Shown piece after piece: positions 17,775 through 27,027 of a DNA stretch of 64,000 nucleotides. The notes under the pieces are model-generated. The model was not told where the DNA came from. It saw nothing but the letters and a program-made list of their open reading frames with translations, and did not search any database. Location of the stretch: positions 124,001 through 188,000 of the forward strand of contig CACYQD010000004.1 of assembly GCA_902776475.1 (NCBI GenBank), written 5' to 3'. A program made the position numbers and the translations under genes. Positions within the stretch are counted from its first letter, which is position 1, and the number at the start of each line of letters is the position of its first letter. This stretch comes from an uncultured Prevotellaceae bacterium (GTDB lineage Bacteria > Bacteroidota > Bacteroidia > Bacteroidales > Bacteroidaceae).

Positions 17775-18793
17775 GGATATTGATGATTGGTGGAACAGGC
17801 ACGATCAGCAGTGCCATCACCCGGCAATTGGCAGCAGCCGGCCACGACCTGTGGCTGCTCAACCGTGGCAACCGCAGCAATGAGGTGCCCGCGAATGTGA
17901 AACAAGTGATTGCCGACATCAACGATGAGGAAAAAGTCAGGCAAAGCCTTGGCGACACTCAGTTTGATGCCGTCTGTGAGTTCATCGGTTTTCTTCCCTC
18001 CCAGGTGGAGCGTGACATCCGTCTTTTTGAAGGCCGCACCCGTCAGTATGTCTATATCAGTTCGGCCTCTGCCTATGGCAAGCCCGCCCGCAATCATGTC
18101 ATCACCGAGGGGACGACCCTCGCCAACCCCTATTGGCAGTATTCCCGTGACAAGATCGCCTGTGAGGAACTGTTGCTGAAAGCCTACCGTGAGAAGGGAT
18201 TCCCCATGACGATCGTGCGTCCCAGCCACACGTATTGCGAGCGTGGCGTCCCTGTCAGCGTGCATGGTCCGAAAGGCAGTTGGCAGGTGTTGAAGCGCAT
18301 GATGGAAGGGAAGCCCGTATTGGTCAATGGCGACGGCAGTTCGCTGTGGACCCTGACTTGGAACGAGGATTTCGCCCAGGGTTTCATCGGTCTGCTCGGC
18401 AACCCGAAGGCCATCGGCGAAGCCTTCCAGATCATGTCTGACGAGAGTCTCACGTGGAACCAGATTTATGAGTGTGTCGGTCAGGCCCTCGGTGTCGAGG
18501 TTCATCCCTATCATGTCGCCTCCTCATTCCTGGCCGCCGTCTGTCCTCCCGAATACGACCTGCTGGGCAACCTGCTGGGCGACAAGTCCGTGACCGTGGT
18601 CTTCGACTGCACGAAACTGAAGCGCGCCGTACCAGGATTCCGTCCCACGGTCCGTTTCGACGAAGGAGTGCGCCGCTGTGTGTCCTACCTGCTCTCCCAC
18701 CCCGAACTGCAGGTGGAAGATCCGGAATTTGACGCGTGGTGCGACCGTGTCATCGAAGCTCAGGAAACCGCAAAAAACAGTTTCCGCGTTTGA
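17771..18793 (+). CDS. NAD-dependent epimerase/dehydratase, extended SDR family
   Basis: 340 residues, cytosolic. A Rossmann motif lies at the N-terminus (ILMIGGTGTISSAI), with the catalytic Ser/Tyr/Lys set in VYISSASAYG and YSRDKIACE (YxxxK) and a substrate-loop region IVRPSHTY. The family acts on nucleotide sugars or related sugar derivatives; this subgroup often sits inside glycan-degradation clusters with unknown substrate. The start overlaps the stop of the alcohol dehydrogenase by 4 bp, so the two oxidoreductases are probably made together. Confidence 0.85.
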   Translation: MRILMIGGTGTISSAITRQLAAAGHDLWLLNRGNRSNEVPANVKQVIADINDEEKVRQSLGDTQFDAVCEFIGFLPSQVERDIRLFEGRTRQYVYISSASAYGKPARNHVITEGTTLANPYWQYSRDKIACEELLLKAYREKGFPMTIVRPSHTYCERGVPVSVHGPKGSWQVLKRMMEGKPVLVNGDGSSLWTLTWNEDFAQGFIGLLGNPKAIGEAFQIMSDESLTWNQIYECVGQALGVEVHPYHVASSFLAAVCPPEYDLLGNLLGDKSVTVVFDCTKLKRAVPGFRPTVRFDEGVRRCVSYLLSHPELQVEDPEFDAWCDRVIEAQETAKNSFRV

Positions 18794-18823
18794 TTACATC
18801 CTGAGCTTTTTCGCGTCTTTCTA

Positions 18824-18874
18824 AATAGGTGGGTCTTCAGCATTCAGCAAACTGATTGTCAGGATCCACCTATT
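18824..18874 (+). promoter_or_regulatory. leader hairpin upstream of the multi-domain glycosidase
   Basis: The arms AATAGGTGGGTC (18824-18835) and GATCCACCTATT (18863-18874) are complementary over 12 bp with one G-U pair, enclosing a 27-nt loop. There is no T-run after it. It lies 30 bp before the ATG at 18904, in the only sizeable gap between the SDR gene and the next enzyme. It could be an RNA-processing or attenuation structure. Confidence 0.4.
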
Positions 18875-18903
18875 CAGGAATTATCCCGTTAAAGCACAAG
18901 CAG

Positions 18904-21900
18904 ATGAACAAAAGACTGATCCTCCTATTTGTCGCATGCAGTTGTCTTTCTTTGCTCAGGGCCAAAGACATCTACGTGTCCACTTCCTTCCATGAGCCAG
19001 CGACAGAGGGGCTACGGTTCATCTACAGCTACGACGGTATCCGCTGGGACTCCATCCAGGGCGTTTTCCTCCGTCCCGACGTGGGGCAACAGAAAGTGAT
19101 GCGCGACCCCTCGATCGTCAGGTCACCCGACGGAGTTTTCCACCTGGTCTGGACCAGTTCGTGGCGGGGCGACCGGGGATTCGGCTATTCCTCCTCCCGC
19201 GACCTGATCCATTGGAGCCAGCAACGTTTCATCTCCACCGGCATGGACACCACGACGGTGAACACCTGGGCACCCGAACTTTTCTATGATGACGTGAAGC
19301 GTCAGTTCATCATCATCTGGGCATCCTGTGTTCCAGGTAAGTTTCCTGACGGTCAGGAAGACCATCTCAACAATCACCGCCTCTACTACACCACGACCAA
19401 GGATTTCAAGTCCTTCGCTCCCACGAAGCTTTTTTACGACCCGGGGTTCAGTGCTATCGACGCCACTCTCGTCAAGCGCGCCAAAAATGACTATGTGATG
19501 GTGGTGAAGGACAACACCCGTCCGATGCGCAACATCAAGGTGGCCTTCGCCAAAACCCCTTACGGACCATGGAGCGAAGCTTCCGAACCCTTCACTGAAT
19601 CATTCACAGAAGGTCCGAGCACCGCCAAGGTCGGTGACTGGTGGTATATCTACTACGACTCTTACCGCCATGGCATCTTTGGAGCTCACCGCACGAAGGA
19701 CTTCACGCATTTCCAAGACCAAACCGGAGCTGTCGTTTTCCCCGTCGGCCACAAGCACGGCACTGTCTTTATGGCCTCAGAAGAACTGGTGAAAGGCCTC
19801 ATCGGCTACAACCGTGATGTCGTTCACTACACGGGAGAAGCCATCGCCCGTCCGGAGCGCCATGATGGAGGACTGAAGCCTGTTGTAGGCGTTCATTCCA
19901 TCCAGACCATGCGCGGAGAGAAACCCTGGACCTACAACCACCAGCCCATGATGGCCTATTGGAACGGGAAGTTCTATCTGCACTACCTCACTGACCCCCG
20001 TCATGAGCATGAGGCACCAGGAAAGACCATGATGCAAACCTCTGAGGACGGTTATGTATGGACCACCCCTGTGGAATTGTTTCCCGAGTACCCCGTCCCG
20101 GAAGGGTGGACCAAGGCCGGCACGGATTTTCCTCCCGCCCACAACTTGAAAGCCGTGATGCATCAGCGTGTGGGATGGTATGTCGCCTCCAACGGCAAAC
20201 TGCTGGCCACCGGCAGTTACGGTATCTGCCTGACGATGAAGGACGACCCTAATGATGGTCACGGCATCGGCCGTGTGGTCAGGGAAATCAAGGAAGACGG
20301 TTCGATGGGACCCATCTATTTCATCTACTACAATCACGGTTTCAACGAGCGCAACACCCTTTACCCCCATTACAAACAAACCAAGGACAAAGCCCTCATC
20401 CGGGCCATCGACGCCATGGTCGCCGACCCCATGCAGCGCATGCAATGGGTAGAGGAAGCCGACCGCAATGATCCGCTCATTCCACTTCGCCGTCCCTTCA
20501 AGGCCTTTTCGGGCTACACGCTGCCCGACGGCCGCAAGGTGGCCTTGTGGAAACATGCCGTGACCAGTCTCTCCGCTGATGGAGGAAATACCTGGAGAGA
20601 GCCCTGCGACCGTGCACCTGGTTTTGTGAACTCCAATGCCAAGATCTGGGGTCAGCGGCTCACAGACGGCACCTACGCCACGGTGTATAATCCCTCGGAA
20701 TACCGTTGGCCTTTGGCCATCAGTCTCAGCGGCGACGGTTTGGAGTACACCACCCTCAATCTGGTCGAGGGAGAAGTGACGCCCTTGCGCCATGGCGGAC
20801 AGTACAAGAGTTATGGCCCGCAATACACCCGCGGCATCCAGGAAGGCAACGGCATTCCCAATGACAGCGACCTCTGGGTCACCTACTCCAACAACAAGGA
20901 AGACATCTGGGTGAGCCGCGTCCCCGTACCGGTGCGCACCGCCGCCACCTCCCATGCCTCACCGATTCCCGCCGGAATCACCCTCGAAGCCCTGAACGAC
21001 TGGAACATCCACTCCCCCATCTTTGCTCCCGTGGTCTTGAAGGAAGGAACGCTGACGCTCACCGACAGCGACCCCTACGACTATGCCAAGGCAGAGCGCG
21101 TGATTCCCAACACGAAAGAGCTTGAGGTGGAGTTTGACCTGATGACGGACCAAGAGGAGGATGGCGAACTTGACATTGAATTCATGGATGATGAGGGGAC
21201 TGTATGCTCCCGCATCGTCGTCGACTCCACCCAAACCATCAGGGTGAAAGGTGGTGCCCGCTATGGCACCATTCTGAAGCGCTATGAGCCCGGTGTGGAG
21301 TATCACATCAAAGCCGTGCTCTCCACCTCCCTGCACCGTGCCATCTATTACTTGAATGGGAAGAAAGTCTGTGAACGGCAATTCGACACCCCGGTAGAGA
21401 GCATCTCACGCATCGTCTTCCGCACAGGCATGCCTTTTGACAAGCCTGACATCAACACCCCCGCCGACCAGGACGAAGACATGCCGCGAGCCGACGAAAG
21501 AGACCCCCAAGCCACCTACAGTATCTCCAACGTCCTCAGCCGTTCGCTGGATGGTGACGGTTGCGCAGCCGTTTTGATATATGACGATTTCGCTCACTAC
21601 GCTGAACATTTCAACGCGATGGAAGACGAGAACATCGTGACCACCATCCCCAATGCGCAGTCATCGGAATGGATGCGCAAGAACATCCCCCTCTTCGACT
21701 GTCCGCAAGAGAATTTCCGCGAGATGTACTACTACCGTTGGTGGACCCTGCGCAAGCACATCAAGCGCACCCCTGTGGGCTATGGCATGACCGAGTTCCT
21801 TGTCGACCGCTCCTACGCCGACCGCTACAACCTCATCGCCTGCGCCATCGGCCATCATGTGATGGAGAGCCGTTGGCTGCGCGACACCACCTATCTCCAC

Positions 21901-23040
21901 CAGATCCTGCGCACCTGGTACTTCGGCAACGACGGCAAGGCCATGACGAAGATGAACAAATTCTCCTCATGGAACCCATGGGCTGTGCAGCAACTTTTCA
22001 AGGTGCAGGGCGACACCACCTTCGTCCGATCCCTGAGGCCACGTTTGGAGGAGGAGTATGCCCGCTGGGAATCGACCAACCGTCATCCCTCCGGACTCTA
22101 CTGGCAGGGTGACGTGCAGGACGGTATGGAAGAGAGCATCAGCGGCGGGCGCAAGAAACAGTATGCCCGGCCCACCATCAACAGTTACATGTATGGCAAC
22201 GCCGAGGCCCTGGCCTGGATGAGCATGCTGGATGACGATGTGGAAAAGACCCGTCTCTACAAACAGAAAGCCGGCACGCTGCGCGACCTCATTGTGACCC
22301 ACCTGTGGAATGAGGAAGATCAGTTCTTCGAGACCCGTCGCGGCGATGTCGGCGACACGCTGGCAGCGGTGCGCGAGGCAATAGGCTTTATCCCGTGGTA
22401 TTTCAATCTCACATTTACAGATCCGAAATATGATGTGGCATGGCTGCAAATCCTCGATGAGAAGGGCTTCTCCGCCCCCTATGGTCTCACCACCGCCGAG
22501 CGCCGTCATCCACAGTTCCGCTCCCATGGTGTGGGAAAATGTGAGTGGGACGGTGCCATCTGGCCTTTCGCCACCTCGCAGACACTCACCGCCCTGGCCA
22601 ACTACCTGAATGACTACCGCCCCCCGCATGTGGTCGGCGACTCCATTTTCTTCCGTCAGATGGAACTGTATGTGGAAAGTCAGCACCACCGCGGACGGCC
22701 CTACATCGGCGAATACCTCGATGAGGAGAACGGTGCCTGGCTCATGGGTGACCGTGAGCGCAGCCGCTACTACAACCACTCCACCTTCAACGACTTGATG
22801 ATAACAGGCATCGCGGGACTTCGTCCGCAGGAAGACGGAAGCATCGTGGTGAACCCCCTGATACCCGATAACCAATGGGATTATTTCTGTCTCGACGGTG
22901 TCAACTACCGCGGACATGTGATCACCATCATCTGGGACAAAGACGGCCAGCACTATCACCAAGGCAGCGGTCTCACCCTGCTCATCGACGGCCAGCGCCG
23001 TGCCCACCGCCCCGACATAGGAAAATTGATAATGAAATAG
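18904..23040 (+). CDS. multi-domain glycosidase: GH43-like + sialidase-like + beta-sandwich + six-hairpin (GH142-like)
   Basis: 1378 residues from the ATG at 18904, chosen for its signal peptide (MNKRLILLFVACSCLSLLRA). Residues about 18-310 form a GH43-like propeller (MRDPSIV, NTWAPELFYDD, IDATLVKR, EGPSTAKV). Residues about 340-670 form a second propeller of BNR/sialidase type (SEDGYVWTTP, SADGGNTWREP). Residues about 671-880 form a beta-sandwich (VEFDLMTDQEEDGELDIEF). Residues about 885-1378 form an (alpha/alpha)6 six-hairpin glycosidase (SSWNPWAVQQL, SYMYGNAEALAWMS, WDGAIWPFATSQ, NHSTFNDLMITG). The sialidase-like plus six-hairpin pairing resembles the GH143-GH142 enzyme that removes the beta-L-Araf-Dha side chain of rhamnogalacturonan-II in Bacteroides. 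That match is from memory of the architecture, not from an alignment. The GH43-like head is an extra domain. Confidence 0.75.
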   Translation: MNKRLILLFVACSCLSLLRAKDIYVSTSFHEPATEGLRFIYSYDGIRWDSIQGVFLRPDVGQQKVMRDPSIVRSPDGVFHLVWTSSWRGDRGFGYSSSRDLIHWSQQRFISTGMDTTTVNTWAPELFYDDVKRQFIIIWASCVPGKFPDGQEDHLNNHRLYYTTTKDFKSFAPTKLFYDPGFSAIDATLVKRAKNDYVMVVKDNTRPMRNIKVAFAKTPYGPWSEASEPFTESFTEGPSTAKVGDWWYIYYDSYRHGIFGAHRTKDFTHFQDQTGAVVFPVGHKHGTVFMASEELVKGLIGYNRDVVHYTGEAIARPERHDGGLKPVVGVHSIQTMRGEKPWTYNHQPMMAYWNGKFYLHYLTDPRHEHEAPGKTMMQTSEDGYVWTTPVELFPEYPVPEGWTKAGTDFPPAHNLKAVMHQRVGWYVASNGKLLATGSYGICLTMKDDPNDGHGIGRVVREIKEDGSMGPIYFIYYNHGFNERNTLYPHYKQTKDKALIRAIDAMVADPMQRMQWVEEADRNDPLIPLRRPFKAFSGYTLPDGRKVALWKHAVTSLSADGGNTWREPCDRAPGFVNSNAKIWGQRLTDGTYATVYNPSEYRWPLAISLSGDGLEYTTLNLVEGEVTPLRHGGQYKSYGPQYTRGIQEGNGIPNDSDLWVTYSNNKEDIWVSRVPVPVRTAATSHASPIPAGITLEALNDWNIHSPIFAPVVLKEGTLTLTDSDPYDYAKAERVIPNTKELEVEFDLMTDQEEDGELDIEFMDDEGTVCSRIVVDSTQTIRVKGGARYGTILKRYEPGVEYHIKAVLSTSLHRAIYYLNGKKVCERQFDTPVESISRIVFRTGMPFDKPDINTPADQDEDMPRADERDPQATYSISNVLSRSLDGDGCAAVLIYDDFAHYAEHFNAMEDENIVTTIPNAQSSEWMRKNIPLFDCPQENFREMYYYRWWTLRKHIKRTPVGYGMTEFLVDRSYADRYNLIACAIGHHVMESRWLRDTTYLHQILRTWYFGNDGKAMTKMNKFSSWNPWAVQQLFKVQGDTTFVRSLRPRLEEEYARWESTNRHPSGLYWQGDVQDGMEESISGGRKKQYARPTINSYMYGNAEALAWMSMLDDDVEKTRLYKQKAGTLRDLIVTHLWNEEDQFFETRRGDVGDTLAAVREAIGFIPWYFNLTFTDPKYDVAWLQILDEKGFSAPYGLTTAERRHPQFRSHGVGKCEWDGAIWPFATSQTLTALANYLNDYRPPHVVGDSIFFRQMELYVESQHHRGRPYIGEYLDEENGAWLMGDRERSRYYNHSTFNDLMITGIAGLRPQEDGSIVVNPLIPDNQWDYFCLDGVNYRGHVITIIWDKDGQHYHQGSGLTLLIDGQRRAHRPDIGKLIMK

Positions 23041-23045
23041 AAAAT

Positions 23046-23211
23046 CTAGAGTAACTAGGGGAACTAGGAAGCACTAGGAAGACTAGGGAAGACTAGGAAA
23101 CACTAGGAAACACTAGGAAGCACTAGGAAACACTAGAAAGACTAGGAAACACTAGGAAACACTAGGAAATCTAGGGGAACTAGATAGACTAGGAAAACTA
23201 GGAAAACCTAG
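23046..23211. repeat. CTAG-rich tandem repeat, 9-10 bp period
   Basis: 18 CTAG tetramers in 166 bp, spaced 9 or 10 bp apart throughout; consensus unit ACTAGGAAAC. It fills the 204-bp gap between the multi-domain glycosidase stop and the esterase start, starting 6 bp after the stop codon. The period is close to one DNA helical turn. It is not CRISPR (no spacers). Confidence 0.95.
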
Positions 23212-23244
23212 AAAACCCCAAAACCCAGAAAAAAGACCACCCTC

Positions 23245-24585
23245 ATGAAAAAGGTACTCACCATAGCCGCACTTGCAGCATCACTCTGCACCACGGCACA
23301 AACCTTTGAGAACAATTACACGCGCTCGCTGAGCGACGTGATGGGCGATGTGGAACGACGTTTCAGCATACGCTTGAAATACGACATGGACACCACGGGA
23401 CTAAAAGTGAGATATGCCGACTTCCGCATCCGCCCCTACAGCGTGGAGGAGACGCTCACCAATATCCTCGCCCCCTTCGACTTCAAGCCCGTCTTCCAGC
23501 AAAAAAACGTGTGGAAAGTGAAGCGCTATGAGTATCCGCGCCGGCAACCTGCCGACGGTGAGAAACTCATCACCTATCTCTCGTCGCTGTACCACGACAA
23601 AGGACAGTGGGAAGCTCGCCGCGACACGTTGCGCCGCGAAGTGGCAGAACGTCTCGGCATCCTCCCCCTGCGCAAGAAATGTGTCATTGAGACCAACGAG
23701 TTTGGTGCACCACGCCTGCACGACGGTTACGCCGTACAGAACTTCCGTCTCTCGACCATCAACGGCCACACCGTCTGCGGCAGTATCTACACCCCCACGG
23801 CACTGAAATGGAAAAAGAGCAGTTTTTCCCGTGAGCACGACAAGGGCAAATATCCACTCATCCTTTGTCCCAACGGTCATTTCAACGGCGGCCGTTACAA
23901 TGCCGACCTGCAGAAACGCTATGCCACCCTGGCGCGGATGGGAGCCGTATGCGTGAGCTACGACCTCTGGGGATGGGGAGAAAGCGAGGACGAAGTAGGC
24001 AGTGATGCCCACCACACCAGTGAGGCTCACGTGATGCAAGCCTACAATGGTCTGCGCATCCTCGACCTCATGCTCCAGCACCGCGATATCGACCCACAGC
24101 GCGTGGGGGTAAACGGCGGATCGGGCGGTGGCACCCAGGCCGTCCTCCTCAGCGTTCTTGACGACCGTTTCACCGTCGCGTGTCCCGTGGTCAGCATGTC
24201 ATCGTGGTTTGATGGCGGTTGTCCCTGCGAGAGCGGCATGCCCATCCAACTCTCAGGCGGCGGCACCTGCAACGCCGAACTGGCCGCCACTTTTGCGCCC
24301 AAACCCATGATGGTGGTGAGTGATGGTGGTGACTGGACCTCCACCACCCCCGAACTCGAATATCCCTACCTGCAACGGATCTATGGTTTTTACAGCGCCA
24401 CCGACCAGGTGCGCAATGTCCACCTGCCAGACGAGCGCCATGACTTCGGTCCCAACAAGCGACAGGCAGTCTATCAGTTCTTCATCGATGTGTTTGGTCT
24501 GGATTCCAGCAAACTCGACGAGACAAAGGTCACTATCGAGAATGAAGAGACCTTGAGGTTTCAACCCAAAAAGCCACAGCCATGA
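23245..24585 (+). CDS. secreted alpha/beta-hydrolase esterase with N-terminal STN-like domain
   Basis: 446 residues. The signal peptide (to about residue 19) is followed by a secretin/TonB short N-terminal (STN)-like domain (about 22-95: LSDVMGDVERRFSIRLKY ... YSVEETLTNILAPFDFKPVF). An alpha/beta-hydrolase domain has the nucleophile in NGGSGGGTQAV (S293) and a C-terminal histidine in DERHDFG (H399); the acid is probably D in VVSDGGDW. This resembles the carbohydrate-esterase hydrolases of pectin loci, including the RG-II methyl-esterase group (CE19-like), by context. Substrate (methyl or acetyl esters) is inferred. The stop overlaps the GH95 start as ATGA. Confidence 0.8.
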   Translation: MKKVLTIAALAASLCTTAQTFENNYTRSLSDVMGDVERRFSIRLKYDMDTTGLKVRYADFRIRPYSVEETLTNILAPFDFKPVFQQKNVWKVKRYEYPRRQPADGEKLITYLSSLYHDKGQWEARRDTLRREVAERLGILPLRKKCVIETNEFGAPRLHDGYAVQNFRLSTINGHTVCGSIYTPTALKWKKSSFSREHDKGKYPLILCPNGHFNGGRYNADLQKRYATLARMGAVCVSYDLWGWGESEDEVGSDAHHTSEAHVMQAYNGLRILDLMLQHRDIDPQRVGVNGGSGGGTQAVLLSVLDDRFTVACPVVSMSSWFDGGCPCESGMPIQLSGGGTCNAELAATFAPKPMMVVSDGGDWTSTTPELEYPYLQRIYGFYSATDQVRNVHLPDERHDFGPNKRQAVYQFFIDVFGLDSSKLDETKVTIENEETLRFQPKKPQP

Positions 24586-27020
24586 GCACGATTCCCGAAC
24601 AATCCCCCAACGCCATGCCCGGTTCGGAACTTTTCACCGAGCGTCCCACCATCGTCCAGACCATCCTGGTCATCCTCATTCTTCTGGCCTCGATGTATTC
24701 CGCCTCGGCCAGCGCCGCCGGACCCTATCTTCTCTGGTATGACCATCCTGCCCGCAACTGGAATGAGGCCCTGCCCATCGGCAACGGCAGGTTGGGAGCC
24801 ATGATCTATGGCAATGTCTATAGCGAGCGCCTGCAACTCAATGAAGAAACCATCTGGGCGGGCCAGCCCAACAACAATGCCAACCCCGAGGCGCTGGAAT
24901 ACTTGCCCAAGGTCCGCCAACTGGTGTGGGAGGGACGTTACAAGGAAGCCCAGGACATGGCCACCGCCCATGTCCAGAGCAAGACCAACCACGGAATGCC
25001 TTTCCAGCCCTTCGGTGACCTCTACATCAATTTCCCCGGACAAGGCACATACGACAACTACTACCGCGAACTGTCGCTCGACTCCGCACGCGCCATCACC
25101 CGTTATTCGTGCGACGGTGTCAACTACCGCCGCGAATACCTGTCTTCCTTCAGCAGCAATGTTGTCGCCGTCAGACTGACAGCCGACCGAGGCGGCATGA
25201 TCACCTTCAACGCCATGCTCACCTCGCCCCACCAGGACGTGGTGATCCAAAGCATCGGAGATGAGATTGTCCTGAGCGGCACCACGTCAAACCATGAAGG
25301 ACTGAAGGGCAAGGTCAATTTCACCGGTCGGGTGACCGCCACCGTGAAAGGCGGCCGGTTGACATGCAGGGAAGGCGTACTGTCCGTGTCTGGGGCCGAT
25401 GAAGCCATCCTCTACCTTTCAATCGCCACCAATTTCAAGCATTACGACGACATCACCGGCAATGACACGCTGAAATCAGAATCGATACTCCGGGAAGCGC
25501 TGACGAAAGACTATGCCCGGATGAAGCAGGAGCACACCAACCACTACAAGCGCTATTTCGACCGGGTGAGGCTCGACCTTGGCCCCGACGAATCTGCTGC
25601 ACTGACCACAGACCTCCGCGTGGAACGTTTCAAGGAGCACAACGACGCGCACCTGGTGGAGACCTATTTCCAGTTCGGACGCTACCTGCTCATCTGCACC
25701 TCGCAGCCCGGCAACCAGCCCCCTACGCTGCAGGGAATCTGGAACGACAAGATGTTTCCCAACTGGGACTCCAAATACACCACCAACATCAACTGCGAGA
25801 TGAATTACTGGCCGGCAGAGGTCACCAACCTCTCCGACCTCAACGCGCCCCTCTTCTCCCTTATCCGCGACGTCAGTGAAACGGGGCATCAGACTGCCCA
25901 CATCATGTATGGCGCCGACGGATGGGTGCTCCATCACAACACCGACATCTGGCGTGTGACAGGAGCCATCGACAAAGCCCCCTCCGGACTCTGGCCCACC
26001 GGCGGCGCTTGGATGTGCCAGCATCTCTGGGAACATTGGCTCTATACCGGCGACCAGGACTTTCTCAAGGAAGTCTATCCCATCATGACCGGTGCGGCAC
26101 GTTTCCTCAATCAGATCATGGTCCGCCATCCCCAAAAAGGCTACTGGGTGGTGTGCCCCAGTCTCTCTCCCGAAAACCAGCATCCCTACCAATCCACCAC
26201 CGCTGCCGGAGTGACGATGGACAATGAACTCATCCGCGACCTTTTCAGCCACGTCATCGAGGCCTCCCAAATCCTCAAAGAGCCATCGGCACTCACCGAC
26301 AGTCTGAGAGACAAGCTGGCGGGTCTGCCGCCCCTTCAGATCGGCAAATGGGGACAGCTGCAGGAATGGCTTGACGACTGGGACAACCCCGAAGACACCC
26401 ACCGCCACGTGTCCCACCTCTATGGCCTTTATCCCAGCAATCAGATCTCACCGCTCAGCACCCCCGCCCTGGCCGAAGCCGCCAAGACCTCGCTGATACA
26501 CCGTGGAGACCCCTCGACGGGATGGAGCATGGGATGGAAAGTCTGCCTCTGGGCCCGGCTGCTTGACGGCAACCACGCCCTCAAACTCATCGGCGACCAG
26601 CTTACCCTTGTGCGTACGGAGAAGAAAAAAGGGGGAACCTACAGCAACCTGTTTGATGCCCATCCACCCTTCCAGATTGACGGCAACTTCGGTTGTACCG
26701 CCGGCATCGCCGAGATGCTGCTCCAAAGCCACGACGGAACCGTGCATCTGTTGCCCGCCCTTCCCGACGCCTGGTCCACCGGCAAGGTGGAAGGTCTGAA
26801 AGCCCGCGGAGGGTTCGAGGTTGAGATGTCGTGGGACGGCCATGAGCTCAGTAAAGTAGGCATCCTCGCGCACCAAGGAGGCACCATCCGCATCCGCAGT
26901 GAGGTACCCCTTCGAGGCAAAGGTCTGAAAGCCCTTCCACGATCCAACAGCTACTACCTCTATGAAAAAACCTTCAAGAAAGGAAACAAAAATGAGAAAT
27001 GGTTCGCAACCCATCAATGA
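24582..27020 (+). CDS. GH95 alpha-L-fucosidase/alpha-L-galactosidase
   Basis: 812 residues. A hydrophobic helix at about 24-45 ends in SASASAA. The start gives an unusually long polar lead of about 23 residues before it, but the ATGA overlap with the esterase supports this ATG. The N-terminal beta-domain begins LLWYDHPARNWNEALPIGNGRLGAM, a GH95 hallmark. The (alpha/alpha)6 catalytic domain carries NINCEMNYWPAE (the two catalytic asparagines), CPSLSPENQ (general acid) and QIDGNFGCTAGIAEML (catalytic Asp). GH95 inverts alpha-1,2-L-fucose or L-galactose linkages. RG-II side chain A carries a terminal L-galactose removed by a GH95, which fits the neighbours; the exact specificity cannot be settled by eye. 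Confidence 0.9.
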   Translation: MSTIPEQSPNAMPGSELFTERPTIVQTILVILILLASMYSASASAAGPYLLWYDHPARNWNEALPIGNGRLGAMIYGNVYSERLQLNEETIWAGQPNNNANPEALEYLPKVRQLVWEGRYKEAQDMATAHVQSKTNHGMPFQPFGDLYINFPGQGTYDNYYRELSLDSARAITRYSCDGVNYRREYLSSFSSNVVAVRLTADRGGMITFNAMLTSPHQDVVIQSIGDEIVLSGTTSNHEGLKGKVNFTGRVTATVKGGRLTCREGVLSVSGADEAILYLSIATNFKHYDDITGNDTLKSESILREALTKDYARMKQEHTNHYKRYFDRVRLDLGPDESAALTTDLRVERFKEHNDAHLVETYFQFGRYLLICTSQPGNQPPTLQGIWNDKMFPNWDSKYTTNINCEMNYWPAEVTNLSDLNAPLFSLIRDVSETGHQTAHIMYGADGWVLHHNTDIWRVTGAIDKAPSGLWPTGGAWMCQHLWEHWLYTGDQDFLKEVYPIMTGAARFLNQIMVRHPQKGYWVVCPSLSPENQHPYQSTTAAGVTMDNELIRDLFSHVIEASQILKEPSALTDSLRDKLAGLPPLQIGKWGQLQEWLDDWDNPEDTHRHVSHLYGLYPSNQISPLSTPALAEAAKTSLIHRGDPSTGWSMGWKVCLWARLLDGNHALKLIGDQLTLVRTEKKKGGTYSNLFDAHPPFQIDGNFGCTAGIAEMLLQSHDGTVHLLPALPDAWSTGKVEGLKARGGFEVEMSWDGHELSKVGILAHQGGTIRIRSEVPLRGKGLKALPRSNSYYLYEKTFKKGNKNEKWFATHQ

Positions 27021-27027
27021 CAAATCT

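Noticed and set aside
23046-23211. Possible CRISPR array
   Set aside because: The unit is 9-10 bp with no spacers, and no cas genes are present.
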